Assembly (NCBI GenBank): GCA_949471785.1
Contig: CASWRE010000012.1
Location: 1 to 64,000 of the forward strand
Length of the DNA stretch: 64,000 bases
From: an uncultured Lachnospiraceae bacterium
GTDB lineage: Bacteria > Bacillota > Clostridia > Lachnospirales > Lachnospiraceae
Reading direction: 5' to 3'
The notes under the pieces were generated by a model. The model ran no database searches, was not told the DNA's origin, and saw only the letters and a list, made by a program, of their open reading frames with translations. A program made the translations under genes and the position numbers. Positions 18,445 through 29,500 of this stretch are shown here, one piece after another; within the stretch, counting starts at the first letter, position 1, and every line of letters begins with the position of its first letter.

Positions 18445-19635
18445 ATGGACGATCGGATAAGTATTATTGTCCCTGTTTACAACGCGGACAGGTTTTTGGA
18501 TAAATGCATTGAGAGTATCCGTAAGCAGACCTATAAAAACCTTGAAATTATCCTTATCAATGACGGCTCCACGGATCATTCCCTGGAAATATGCGAGAAA
18601 TACGCGGCAAGGGATGAGAGGATTGTGCTTCAAAGCCAGAGGAACCAGGGGATTGTAAAGGCCCGGCAGGCAGGAGTAAGGATAGCTGCGGGAAATTTTA
18701 TTGGGTGGGCGGATGCGGACGACTGGATGGAGCCTGACTACATAGAAAATCTGCTGCGGCTGCAAAGAGAGTCCGGAGCGGATATTGTGGCTGTCGCCCA
18801 TTTCTGTGATATCGGGAAGGACTGCACCCTGATAAAGAACAATCTGGAACCGGGGATATATGACCGGGAGCAGCTGGCGCCGGTTATGCTTTGCGCAGGG
18901 GAGTTTTTTGAATACGGGATTAATCCCCATCTGTATACAAAGTTTTTCCGGGCTTCGATTCTGAAGAAGACACAGCCTATGGTTGACTCTTATGTTATCG
19001 CGGGGGATGATGCCGCAGTCGTGTATCCCAGCCTGCTGATGGCGGAAAGCGTGTGCGTGTCGGAGCTGTCAGGCTACCATTACGTCCAGCATCCGGGCTC
19101 CATAACGAAGACCGGATTCTCAGACGAGCAGGGGAGAGTTAAGGCGCTGATCGCTTTTTTGGAAAAGGTTTTTCGGGAGGCTGGGGTGATTTCAGAGACC
19201 TTTTGGCAGCTCGTGGCATATGAAAACTATCTGCTTTCCTTACGGAAGATAGAAGTCTTTGATGCGCCTGGCGAAGATCGCATTCTTGCACCTTTTGGAG
19301 GCCTTCGGGCGGGGGAGCGGATTGTGCTCTATGGAGCGGGCGCACTGGGGCAGGGGCTCTATGCTTATCTTAAGAGGGATGGGCGGACAGAGATAGCCGG
19401 ATGGCTGGACAGGAGCTGCGAGGCCTACCGGGAGCAGGGCTTCCCCGTCGACTGCCCGGAGCGGTTAAGAGATAGAGATTGGACATATGATTACATATTA
19501 ATAGCCAATGCCACGGAAAGTACGGCGATGTCTATCAGGAATTTTTTACTGTCTGTGGGTGTGAAGGAAGAAAAGATAAGGTGGTTTACAGAGGAGTTCC
19601 GGGGAAAGACGCGATTCGGGAAGCTGCGTTTGTAA
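18445..19635 (+). CDS. glycosyltransferase family 2 with C-terminal Rossmann-like module
   Basis: ISIIVPVYNADRFLDKCIESIRKQTYKNLEIILINDGSTDHSLEICE; RIVLYGAGALGQGLYAYLKRDGRTEIAGWLDRS. Confidence 0.9.
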   Translation: MDDRISIIVPVYNADRFLDKCIESIRKQTYKNLEIILINDGSTDHSLEICEKYAARDERIVLQSQRNQGIVKARQAGVRIAAGNFIGWADADDWMEPDYIENLLRLQRESGADIVAVAHFCDIGKDCTLIKNNLEPGIYDREQLAPVMLCAGEFFEYGINPHLYTKFFRASILKKTQPMVDSYVIAGDDAAVVYPSLLMAESVCVSELSGYHYVQHPGSITKTGFSDEQGRVKALIAFLEKVFREAGVISETFWQLVAYENYLLSLRKIEVFDAPGEDRILAPFGGLRAGERIVLYGAGALGQGLYAYLKRDGRTEIAGWLDRSCEAYREQGFPVDCPERLRDRDWTYDYILIANATESTAMSIRNFLLSVGVKEEKIRWFTEEFRGKTRFGKLRL

Positions 19636-19744
19636 GTTTCAGCTTTCGGAAGAGACAGTGGACGAGCTCACAACAGTTATTGAACCTCCAGCCCAAAGTT
19701 GTTATACTAATAACAGCAGAGGGCTGTTTTTTCTGATATTTTGA

Positions 19745-19924
19745 AACTGTTCAGTACAGGCCGAAGCACTTGTTGCTGAGGCCGTAAAACATGATTCAAG
19801 TGTGCAAAATCCCATCGCCGCAGGGCGCTGAACGTCCAGTGGACGTTCGCTTAGCGCCGGTCGAAGCGAAGCGTAGACATTTTAATTGGATTTTGCATCG
19901 TAACTGTGAAGGTACTGAACAGTT
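19745..19924. repeat. MITE-like non-coding element with 13-bp perfect terminal inverted repeats
   Basis: AACTGTTCAGTAC (19745-19757) and GTACTGAACAGTT (19912-19924); nested TGCAAAATCC (19803-19812)/GGATTTTGCA (19888-19897) and AACGTCC-AGT-GGACGTT. Confidence 0.6.
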
Positions 19925-19984
19925 ACGATATTTTTAAGAAATATCGGCGGGCTGTAAAAGAGGCCATGAAAAGACGGTGCGGAT

Positions 19985-20718
19985 ATGGCAAGAACCGTGG
20001 GAATTGGGCATCAGGATTTCGAGCAACTGATTACGAATGATTATTTTTATATTGATAAAACGATGTTTATCAAAGAATGGTGGGAAAGAGGGGATTCTGT
20101 CACCTTGATTACCCGTCCAAGGCGTTTTGGAAAGATCCTTTTATCTGTCCCGCTATTATAAGAAAAAAGTGATCATCCTTTTGGATGAGTATGACACACC
20201 GATGCAGGAGGCCTATGTGAACGGCTATTGGGAGGAGCCGGTATGACGGATTTACATTCGGAAACAGAAGAGACATCTACAATCCATGGTCTATCTCAAA
20301 TTATCTGGACAAGAGGAAGCTTTCCGCCTACTGGGCCAACACCAGCAGCAACAGTCTGATAGAAAAGCTGGTGCGGGAGGGAAATCCGGATATCAAAATA
20401 GCTATGGAGGATCTTTTGCACGGGGGCTGCCTCTCTGCAAAACTAGATGAACAGGTCGTGTTTAACCAACTTGGTTATAGAGAAAGCGCTGTCTGGAGCC
20501 TTCTTCTGGCAAGCGGCTATCTGAAGTTGAAAAGCTATAGGATTCAGGCAGGAAGAACACAATGTGAGCTTGCCCTGACCAACGGAGAGGTCCGTGTGAT
20601 GTTTGAGGAAATGATAGCGGATTGGTTTTCTGAGTTTACGCCGGCGTATAACGCGTTTATCAAGAGTTCAAACAGGATATTTTTTGGAAATACCATCGTA
20701 TCGGAAAATGGGCCATAA
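19985..20718 (+). pseudogene. degraded AAA-ATPase-like / PD-(D/E)XK nuclease-like protein (PF09820/PF08011-type)
   Basis: MARTVGIGHQDFEQLITNDYFYIDKTMFIKEWWERGDSVTLITRPRRFGK, then a broken frame with KKKVIILLDEYDTPMQEAYVNGYW, then NPWSISNYLDKRKLSAYWANTSSNSLIEKLV and ORF 20371-20718. Confidence 0.85.
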
Positions 20719-20831
20719 TTGTTTTTAAAAAACAAAATTTTTTACTCCTGAAACGATGCATTTCTTTCTCCATAAATGGACACGCTATATAAAACGGATG
20801 GTAAAGATTTTGGGAAAGGAAGGCATAACGT

Positions 20832-22163
20832 ATGAAGAAAAGAATGAATCGGATGACGCTTCTGTGTACTGCGCTGTGTATCCTTTTATCCTGTGCGGGA
20901 TGCGGGAAAAAGGAAGATAAGGGTTCTGTCTATTATCTGAATTTCAAGCCGGAAAGTGCGACGGTCTGGGAGACGATTGCCGCGCAGTATACGGAAGAGA
21001 CGGGTGTGAAGGTCAAGGTGGTGACGGCCGCCGCCGGAACCTATGAGCAGACGCTGAAATCGGAGATTGCCAAGAAGGAAGCGCCCACCCTTTTCCAGAT
21101 CAACGGTCCGGTGGGGTATCAGGCCTGGAAGGATTACTGCAGCGATCTCAGGGACACGGAACTCTATAGCTGGATGATCGATCAGGAGCAGGCGATCAGG
21201 GACGGAGAGGGCGTATACGGTATTCCTTTCGCTCAGGAGGGGTATGGTATTATTTACAATGACGCGATTATGCAGCAATATTTCGCCCTGCCGGACAAGG
21301 CCGTGGATATCAGCTCTGCCCAGGATATTAAAAGCTTTGCCACGCTGAAAGCGGTAGTGGAGGATATGACGGCGAAAAAGGAAGCTCTGGGGATCGACGG
21401 CGTATTTGCTTCCACATCCTTAAAGCCCGGCGAGGACTGGCGCTGGCAGACACATCTGGCTAATGTGGCGTTGACCGCCGAGTACAGAGAGGACAATCTG
21501 ACGGCCCCCGACGAAATTAAATTTACCTACAGCGATAATTTTAAGCAGATGTTCGACCTGTACCTGAATAATTCCTGCACCGAACCTCAGATGCTGAGCT
21601 CCAAGTCGGTCAATGATTCCATGGCGGAGTTTGCTCTGGGCCGGGTGGCCATGGTACAGAACGGCAACTGGGGATGGAGCCAGCTCCAGGAGGTGAGCGG
21701 CAATACTGTATCTGAGGAAAATATCAAATTTCTTCCCATTTATATAGGGCTGGAAGGCGAGGAAAACCAGGGCCTTTGTATAGGTACGGAAAATTTTATG
21801 TGTGTAAATGCAAAGGCCAGTGAAGCCGACAGGCAGGCCACGATTGATTTTATGGAATGGCTGTTCAGCTCTGATGAGGGCAAGGTCCATGTGATCAATA
21901 ATCTGGGTTTCATCACTCCTTTCAACACTTTTACGGAGGAGGAGCGGCCCACGGACCCGCTGGCCCAGGAAGTGCTGCGCTATATGGGCGATGCGGACGT
22001 CAAAAATATCCCCTGGAATTTCACCACCATGCCCAGCCAGACCTGGAAAGATAATTTCGGCGCATCCCTGCTGGAATATGCCCAGGGCACGAAGAGCTGG
22101 GATCAGGTAGTGAGCGATATGACGGCAGACTGGAAGACGGAGAAAGCCCACGGGGCACAGTAG
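20832..22163 (+). CDS. ABC transporter extracellular solute (sugar)-binding lipoprotein
   Basis: Lipobox-like LLSCAGCGKK; family 1 solute-binding protein text; followed by two permeases. Confidence 0.92.
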   Translation: MKKRMNRMTLLCTALCILLSCAGCGKKEDKGSVYYLNFKPESATVWETIAAQYTEETGVKVKVVTAAAGTYEQTLKSEIAKKEAPTLFQINGPVGYQAWKDYCSDLRDTELYSWMIDQEQAIRDGEGVYGIPFAQEGYGIIYNDAIMQQYFALPDKAVDISSAQDIKSFATLKAVVEDMTAKKEALGIDGVFASTSLKPGEDWRWQTHLANVALTAEYREDNLTAPDEIKFTYSDNFKQMFDLYLNNSCTEPQMLSSKSVNDSMAEFALGRVAMVQNGNWGWSQLQEVSGNTVSEENIKFLPIYIGLEGEENQGLCIGTENFMCVNAKASEADRQATIDFMEWLFSSDEGKVHVINNLGFITPFNTFTEEERPTDPLAQEVLRYMGDADVKNIPWNFTTMPSQTWKDNFGASLLEYAQGTKSWDQVVSDMTADWKTEKAHGAQ

Positions 22164-22171
22164 GAGAGGAC

Positions 22172-23014
22172 ATGCAAAAATCTTATAAACGATATTTCCC
22201 GGTCTTTGTCCTGCCCACGCTGGCCGCCTTTTTAATTGCTTTCCTGGCGCCTTTTCTCATGGGGATTGTCCTGTCATTCTGCCGGTTTACCACAGTGGTG
22301 GACGCCCGGTTTGTGGGCCTGGACAATTATCTGCGGGCCTTTGGGGACGGCGAGTTCCTCCATGCTTTCTGGTTTACGGTGTTGTTTACGGTGGCGGCGG
22401 TGGTGACGATCAACGTGCTGGCCTTTGCGCTGGCTTATATCCTGACCCGGGGCATACGGGGTACGAACCTGTTCCGCACGGTATTTTTTATGCCCAACCT
22501 TATAGGCGGTATTGTACTGGGCTATATCTGGCAGCTTCTGCTGAACGGCGTGCTGGCCAGGTTTGGCGTTACGATCACTGCAGATCCGAAATATGGCTTT
22601 ATGGGGCTGGTGGTTCTGATGAACTGGCAGATGATCGGCTATATGATGATTATTTATATTGCGGGTATCCAGAATATTCCCGGAGATGTCATCGAGGCGG
22701 CCAGGATCGACGGAGCAAACCGCGCACAGACGCTGTTTCGCGTTACGATTCCCATGGTGATGCCCTCTGTCACGATCTGCCTGTTTCTGACGCTGACCAA
22801 TTCTTTTAAACTGTTTGACCAGAATCTGGCGCTGACGGCGGGGGCGCCGGGCAAGTCTACAGAGATGCTGGCTCTCAATATATACAGTACTTTTTACGGC
22901 CGCAACGGCTGGGAGGGCGCCGGCCAGGCCAAGGCCGTGGTATTTTTCCTGGTGGTGGCGCTGATCTCACTGACCCAGCTGTATCTGACCAGAACCAGGG
23001 AGGTGGAGAGCTGA
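22172..23014 (+). CDS. carbohydrate ABC transporter permease (MalF-type)
   Basis: EAARIDGANRAQTLFRVTIPMVMPSV EAA loop; multiple TM segments. Confidence 0.93.
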   Translation: MQKSYKRYFPVFVLPTLAAFLIAFLAPFLMGIVLSFCRFTTVVDARFVGLDNYLRAFGDGEFLHAFWFTVLFTVAAVVTINVLAFALAYILTRGIRGTNLFRTVFFMPNLIGGIVLGYIWQLLLNGVLARFGVTITADPKYGFMGLVVLMNWQMIGYMMIIYIAGIQNIPGDVIEAARIDGANRAQTLFRVTIPMVMPSVTICLFLTLTNSFKLFDQNLALTAGAPGKSTEMLALNIYSTFYGRNGWEGAGQAKAVVFFLVVALISLTQLYLTRTREVES

Positions 23015-23311
23015 TGACGCTTTTTCTTAAGGGCGAAACGGCCGCAAAAAGAGCCGGTACGGATCGGAAACCGGAAGGCGGGGCGGCATCGGCCGTTTAT
23101 ATTGAAATAGAGGAGCCTTTGCAAAAAACTGCATGGAGCGGAAACGGCGAGGAGGGAGCAGGGTGGCTGTTTATGCAGAAATGGAGAAATGAGCAGAGGA
23201 CGGCAGTGGAACAGAAATGAAAAGGAGGAGGCAAAAAATGGCGGTCTCTACTGTAAAAAAGGCATTTTCGGGGAAGCCGGAGCGGAAGGATGGCAGGGAG
23301 GGAGGGATTGG

Positions 23312-24184
23312 ATGGCGGCTCGCATGAAGACAGAGGAACGATCCCGGGAGTCGGAAGTGTCCCGGGGGACGGGGATTGTACTAACCGTGATTCTGACGAT
23401 CCTGGCGGTATTCTTTCTAATCCCGGTACTCCTGGTACTGATGAATTCCTTCAAAGGGAAATTTTACATCAGCGACGCTCCCTTTGTCCTGCCCGGGTCT
23501 GATACCTTCGTGGGACTGGAAAATTATATCGGAGGTATTGCTAAAACGCAATTTCTTTCGGCTATTGGTTATTCCCTGTGGATTACGGTTGCTTCGGTGG
23601 CGGTAATCGTGCTGTTTACGTCCATGACGGCCTGGTGGATTACCCGGGTGAAGGGGCTCTTCTCCAGCCTGCTCTTTTATCTGTTTGTGTTTGCGATGAT
23701 TGTCCCCTTTCAGATGGTAATGTTCCCCATGGTTAAGGTGGCCAATATGCTGTATCTGGATAATCCTGCAGGCATCATCCTGATTTATCTGGGGTTCGGC
23801 GCCGGGATGTCGGTATTTATGTTCTGCGGTTTTGTCAAAGCCATCCCTCTTTCCCTGGAGGAGGCGGCCATGATTGACGGCTGTGGTCCGATACAGATCT
23901 TTTTCCGGGTAGTCTGGCCGATCCTGCAGCCCACTGCCGTCACCGTGGCGATCTTAAATGCCATGTGGATCTGGAACGACTATCTGCTGCCCTATCTGAT
24001 ACTGGGAACCGATTACAAAACGATCCCCATAGCCGTTCAGTACCTTCAGGGTGGTTACGGTTCTATCGACATGGGCGCTATGATGGCTGTGTTAGTACTG
24101 GCTATCATCCCGATTATTCTGTTCTATTTGTTCTGCCAGAAGTATATCATCAGTGGAGTGGCCGCGGGAGCAGTGAAGGGGTAG
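23312..24184 (+). CDS. carbohydrate ABC transporter permease (MalG-type)
   Basis: EEAAMIDGCGPIQIFFRVVWPILQPT EAA loop; start chosen at 23312 inside ORF 23189-24184. Confidence 0.92.
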   Translation: MAARMKTEERSRESEVSRGTGIVLTVILTILAVFFLIPVLLVLMNSFKGKFYISDAPFVLPGSDTFVGLENYIGGIAKTQFLSAIGYSLWITVASVAVIVLFTSMTAWWITRVKGLFSSLLFYLFVFAMIVPFQMVMFPMVKVANMLYLDNPAGIILIYLGFGAGMSVFMFCGFVKAIPLSLEEAAMIDGCGPIQIFFRVVWPILQPTAVTVAILNAMWIWNDYLLPYLILGTDYKTIPIAVQYLQGGYGSIDMGAMMAVLVLAIIPIILFYLFCQKYIISGVAAGAVKG

Positions 24185-24281
24185 AAAGGGCATTCGTTTT
24201 CATTCCTCCGCAATATAGTGCAAGAACCTGCCAATCTAAGTATAGCCCTCTACTTTTATCCATGCTATAATACAAAAAAGC

Positions 24282-25340
24282 ATGGAGGAGGGTAATATGG
24301 ATTATCAGGATATTTTACAGGGGGCAAAGGACAATATGGGCCCCTGCAAAGCCTGTCCGGTCTGCAACGGCATGGCGTGCAGGAACCATATTCCCGGACC
24401 CGGAGCCAAGGGTGTGGGCGATGTGGCGATACGCAATTACCAGAAATGGCAGGAGATCCGCGTGAATATGGACACGATCTGCGAGAATCTTCCGGTGGAC
24501 GCTTCTTTTGAACTGTTCGGGGAGAGGTACCGTTATCCCATTTTTGCCGCTCCGGTGGGAGCCATGAAAATGCATTACGGCGACAAGTATGACGATCTGG
24601 AGTACAACCAGATCCTGGTATCCGCCTGCCGGGACGCGGGTATCGCCGCTTTCACCGGCGACGGGCTGAATGCCGAGGTGGTGCGTTCGGCGGCGAAGGC
24701 CATCGGGGCAAACGGCGGCCGGGGCATACCCACGATCAAGCCGTGGCACAGGCAGATGGTTTTTGAGAAAATTGATCTGGTCAAGGCGGCGGGAGCGAAG
24801 GTTATAGCCATGGATATCGATGCGGCCGGCCTGCCGTTTCTTAAAAACATGGACCCGCCTGCCGGCAGCAAGTCGGTGGAAGAGATGCGGGAGATTATTT
24901 CCTATGCGGGGCTGCCGTTTATTGTGAAGGGTATTATGACCGTGCGCGGAGCTGTGAAGGCCATGGAAGCCGGGGCTTCCGGTATTGTGGTGTCCAATCA
25001 CGGCGGCCGGGTATTGGATCAGACGCCGGCCACGGCGGAGGTACTCGCGGAGATTGCCCTGGCGGTGAAGAGCAAGATGAAGATTTTTGTGGACGGCGGA
25101 CTGCGTTCCGGCGTGGATATCTTCAAAGCCCTGGCGCTGGGCGCGGACGCGGTGCTGGTCGGACGGCCCTATGTGACGGCGGTTTACGGCGGCGGCGCCG
25201 AGGGTGTAAAGGTATTTACAGAGAAACTGGGCGTTGAACTTATGGATACCATGGCCATGTGCGGCGTCCATAAGCTGTCCGGGATCGACAGGACGATGAT
25301 TCATGGAGACGGGAACATGTTCGAAAAAAGCAGAATCTGA
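24282..25340 (+). CDS. FMN-dependent alpha-hydroxy-acid oxidizing protein
   Basis: [54 protein letters not shown]-terminal Cys cluster [12 protein letters not shown]. Confidence 0.88.
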   Translation: MEEGNMDYQDILQGAKDNMGPCKACPVCNGMACRNHIPGPGAKGVGDVAIRNYQKWQEIRVNMDTICENLPVDASFELFGERYRYPIFAAPVGAMKMHYGDKYDDLEYNQILVSACRDAGIAAFTGDGLNAEVVRSAAKAIGANGGRGIPTIKPWHRQMVFEKIDLVKAAGAKVIAMDIDAAGLPFLKNMDPPAGSKSVEEMREIISYAGLPFIVKGIMTVRGAVKAMEAGASGIVVSNHGGRVLDQTPATAEVLAEIALAVKSKMKIFVDGGLRSGVDIFKALALGADAVLVGRPYVTAVYGGGAEGVKVFTEKLGVELMDTMAMCGVHKLSGIDRTMIHGDGNMFEKSRI

Positions 25341-25357
25341 TGAGAGGAGAAGATGAC

Positions 25358-26374
25358 ATGAAAATTCTGGTTACAGGCGGCGCCGGTTATATCGGCAGCC
25401 ATACGTGTGTGGAGCTTTTGAACAACGGCTATGAGGTGGTGGTGCTGGACAACCTGAGCAACGCCAGCGAGGAAGCGCTGAAACGGGTAGAGAAGATCAC
25501 GGGAAAGAGCCTGGCTTTTTACAAAGGGGATATGCTGGACCGTACATACTGCGAGAAGATTTTTGCCGAGCATAAGATCGACGCGGTGATCCATTTTGCG
25601 GGCTTAAAAGCCGTGGGCGAGTCGGTGCAGAAGCCCTGGGAGTATTATTATAACAATATTGCGGGAACGCTGGTGCTCTGCGACGTAATGCGCAAAGCCG
25701 GGTGTAAGAACATCGTGTTCAGTTCCTCTGCCACGGTATACGGCGATCCCGCTTTTGTGCCCATCACCGAGGAATGCCCCAAGGGACAGATCACCAATCC
25801 CTATGGTCAGACGAAGGGTATGCTGGAGCAGGTGCTGACAGACCTCCATGTGGGCGATCCAGAGTGGAACGTGGTGCTGCTGCGCTATTTCAATCCCATC
25901 GGCGCCCATGAGAGCGGCCTGATCGGCGAAGATCCCAAGGGAATCCCCAATAATCTGGTGCCCTATATTGCCCAGGTAGCCGTGGGTAAACGGGAATGCC
26001 TCCATGTGTTCGGCGACGACTATCCCACGCCGGACGGTACCGGTGTGCGCGATTACATCCATGTGGTGGATCTGGCCGTGGGCCATGTGCGGGCCCTGGA
26101 AAAGATGCAGGATACGAAGGGCGTGCTGGTCTATAATCTGGGCACCGGCAAGGGCTACAGTGTGCTGGATGTGCTCCATGCTTACGAGAAAGCCTGCGGC
26201 AAGACCCTGCCCTATCAGGTGGAGCCGAGACGCGCCGGGGATATCCCCACCTGCTATTCCGACCCCTCTAAGGCTGAGAAGGAGCTTGGCTGGACGGCGA
26301 AACGCGGTATTGAGGAAATGTGCGCCGATTCCTGGAAATGGCAGTCGATGAATCCGGACGGGTACGGGAAATAA
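25358..26374 (+). CDS. galE: UDP-glucose 4-epimerase
   Basis: [60 protein letters not shown]. Confidence 0.96.
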   Translation: MKILVTGGAGYIGSHTCVELLNNGYEVVVLDNLSNASEEALKRVEKITGKSLAFYKGDMLDRTYCEKIFAEHKIDAVIHFAGLKAVGESVQKPWEYYYNNIAGTLVLCDVMRKAGCKNIVFSSSATVYGDPAFVPITEECPKGQITNPYGQTKGMLEQVLTDLHVGDPEWNVVLLRYFNPIGAHESGLIGEDPKGIPNNLVPYIAQVAVGKRECLHVFGDDYPTPDGTGVRDYIHVVDLAVGHVRALEKMQDTKGVLVYNLGTGKGYSVLDVLHAYEKACGKTLPYQVEPRRAGDIPTCYSDPSKAEKELGWTAKRGIEEMCADSWKWQSMNPDGYGK

Positions 26375-26440
26375 AAAACAGCCGATAGTCTTCTCTGCGA
26401 GTATGGAGAAACAGAGAACAGGGTCGTGCCCTGACAACAC

Positions 26441-26468
26441 AAAAGCCAGTCATTGTTGACTGGCTTTT
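26441..26468. terminator. bidirectional-type intrinsic terminator
   Basis: AAAAGCCAGTCA-TTGT-TGACTGGCTTTT, 12-bp perfect stem with flanking A/T tracts, between the convergent galE and 26518-29781 genes. Confidence 0.85.
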
Positions 26469-26517
26469 GTTGCGGCGCACTGCCGGGCGCCCCATTTTTG
26501 GCTTCGCCGAACTCACG

Positions 26518-29500
26518 TTACCTTACTCTTTTAAGTGTTTTCCATTTTCCATATTTTCCATAGTAAGTCACACCATTTACCTTTTTATAAGCGCGCATCC
26601 TTACTTTGAAAGTCTTGCCGGATCTCAGGCTTTTGAATGTTTTTGTTACAGATTTTTTGCCTTTGACGCTGACTTTCCTGGTCTTCCCGTTATGCTTATA
26701 TTGGATCTGGTATCCCGTGTTGTCTTTTGCCCCATTGCTGCCTTTGATGGTCACCCGTCCTTTTTTGCTGGATTTTAGTGATTTTACACTGGCGGTTCTG
26801 GGGATTACATAAAAGGTTGTTTTTTTGCTTGCTGCTTTATATTTGCTGGTCTCGGCAGCTTTTGCAGTAATGACTACTTTTCCGGCTCCGACAAACCTGA
26901 TCACGCCGGTGGTCTTTCCAACTTTTGCTATTTTTGAATTGGAGGAGCTGAAAGTAACGTTTGTCTTAGCTCCGGTGATCACCTGTGTCAGCTTGGAACC
27001 GGCGATTACTTGCAGCCGTTTCTTTTTTGAGTCGTATTTGCTTTTGAGTTTCTGAGATGCTTTGGGCTGTACTACAGGTGCAGGCGTTTTCGACGGCGTA
27101 TCGGCAGGTGTCGTCGGTGGTGTGACGGGGGTATCGCCTGCTTTTTTTACAGTTACGGTTATATTTTGGGTTATATTTTTGATCACATAGGTTCCGTTTC
27201 CATCGGGAGTCAATACAGTGTCTCCGGCTTTTACGATCAGCTTGCTGCTGTCAGTGCCTGTGTTTTTGATATAGCGGAAGGTGTAACTTTCCCCGTACCC
27301 GGCCCTTCCCGGCGCTGCATTTTGGCTTTCATCCAGCGTATACCCTTCTGCCTGAGGGATCGTGATCTGGAACTGGGTATAGGATGGGAACGTATAGCAA
27401 ATTGTCAGATCTCCATCACTGCCGATAGATTTTTCTGTAACCGTTTTTCCATTCACCGTAACTTCGGTGGAAGCTGTAAACTGATAGGCGACTTCGGCCC
27501 GCAGCACAGCCTTGAACTGGTGTTTTTTACCAAAGTCAGCAATCTTGTCGCCCTTTTCATCATTCAGCCAGCTGCAGCTGATGATATAGTATTGACCGGA
27601 TTTTATTTCTGTAAGATCCGGCAGGGCGTTTCCGGCAGACGGCTCATCCATCGAAAGAGCGATCTCAGAAACATCTTTTTTGTGAGCGTCGGCATGTCTG
27701 CTGATGGAACAGGTAATGTTCTGTTTGTATTCGCTGTCATTGATCAGGGCAATATAATAAATCCTGCCCCCAATCATTTCATAATCCAGATTTCCGTCCC
27801 ATGAATAGGCGTCGGCCAGTTTTTCGTTTGCAGCATTATAAATCCTTGCAATACTCCAGGTTTCACCTTTCCAGATGAATCGGTAGGCTGCGAACTCAGA
27901 AGGTGTAAACGAGAAGATCTGATAGGTCAGACCTTCGCTTAAAACAGTCTGTTTTTCTTCTTCTGCCGTCAGTTGTATGGAATCCTCCGCTGTAAAGTTC
28001 CGTTTTGCGCCAAATGCGCCCTCCACAGTATATCCCATATAGCTGACCGACACGGTCTTTGAATCGCTTAAGGAAGAAGTCAGTTCTTCGCCATAGCCTT
28101 CTGTATCAGGCACTGTAAGCGCGTCTGTATGTTCCGTTGCTTCCGCTGTCTGCGTTTTTCCATTCTTGTAAGCGATCTGAACCTTCATGCCATATAGATC
28201 AGCAGATTCTTCAAAGGGGTAGTATTCTGTCTTTTCCGGTTTTTGGAGGATCTGTATGGATGCTACGGGGTTTTCTTTGATTGTAATGGGGATCTCGGCG
28301 TTTTTCCCCATATAATGGATGACGATCGCATTCCCTGCTCCCGGCTGGATATTGCCGCCGTTTTTCAGTTTTACCCGAATCCAGTATCCGTTATATTCTT
28401 CGTCATAGTTATACCCATACTCTGTATACCATGTAACGGTTTCTTCCGTTCCATCGCTATACAGGATTTTTACGGAAACCCGTCCCTTTGGAAACTTCTC
28501 TGCCTGATATTGATAAGGCTCCCAGCCTTCCCATGGGTTCTCTTCGATGCTTATGGATTCCACGGGGCTGGGGCTATTAAATGTGACCGGAAATTCGGTC
28601 GTCTGCTCACCCCACGTATAGATGAGGGCATTATCATTTCTGCCTTTGTCTGCCCACCTTTTGCCAGATTCATCTGTGGTCGTATACTTCCAGCTGGCAG
28701 ACAGGGTTTTACCGAAGATCTCCGTTTTATATCCACCCTCTTCGACTGTTCCCGGGCGTTCCCAACCATTACTATAGATGGTCTTATATTCAGTACCTTT
28801 GATGTCCAACGCATTGACAGGTATCGGATCCGTTTCAAAATCGAACCATGTATTTTTCGAGGCTTTGGTCACCTCCAGCTTTCGCACTTCCAGTTCGGAA
28901 AGTGAAGATATGGTGGAACTCAGGCAACAGGTAAATTTTCCCGCAGTTCCCCAGTTAGCATGGGACACAACGAAATAATAAGTCGTGCCCGCCTGCAATT
29001 CCTGGGAAAGAAGAAAATTCCTTTTTTCGCCGCCGCTATTGCTTCCATCGATCGGTTTAGTAGCGTCCGCTGTATAAAGTTCGGCATAACTATCCACACT
29101 GGTGTCGCTGAAGCCGAAGAAATGGTAGGTTTTCGTTTCAGATGGACGAAAAGAATATATGCGGTATGGCTGAGCTGTTGTCAGCTCCGTGGGCTGATTT
29201 TCCTCATTCTCCATGGGAATAGCTTCTGTTTCCCAGTCTGGCTGATCAAGAGTGATCCTACAGAATGCATTTTGGTATTCAATTAGCAGGTCACGGCTGT
29301 TATCCCCAGAATCAACCAAGGATGCAACAACGGTCCCGCCCAGATCTTTCACTTCAAATTTGTCGGTGTGCTCGTTGATAGAAATTGTCGTTGTATCGCT
29401 ATTCGTATATGTAACGGAAAGTTCCATGCCGCAGAGGTCGATCTTTTCGCGGCCGCTGAAATACATGATTTTATCTGGGTTTTTCGTGACTGCTATTGAT

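Noticed and set aside
23014-23220. 68-aa ORF between the two sugar permeases
   Set aside because: No recognisable features and low-complexity composition; probably an intergenic artefact.
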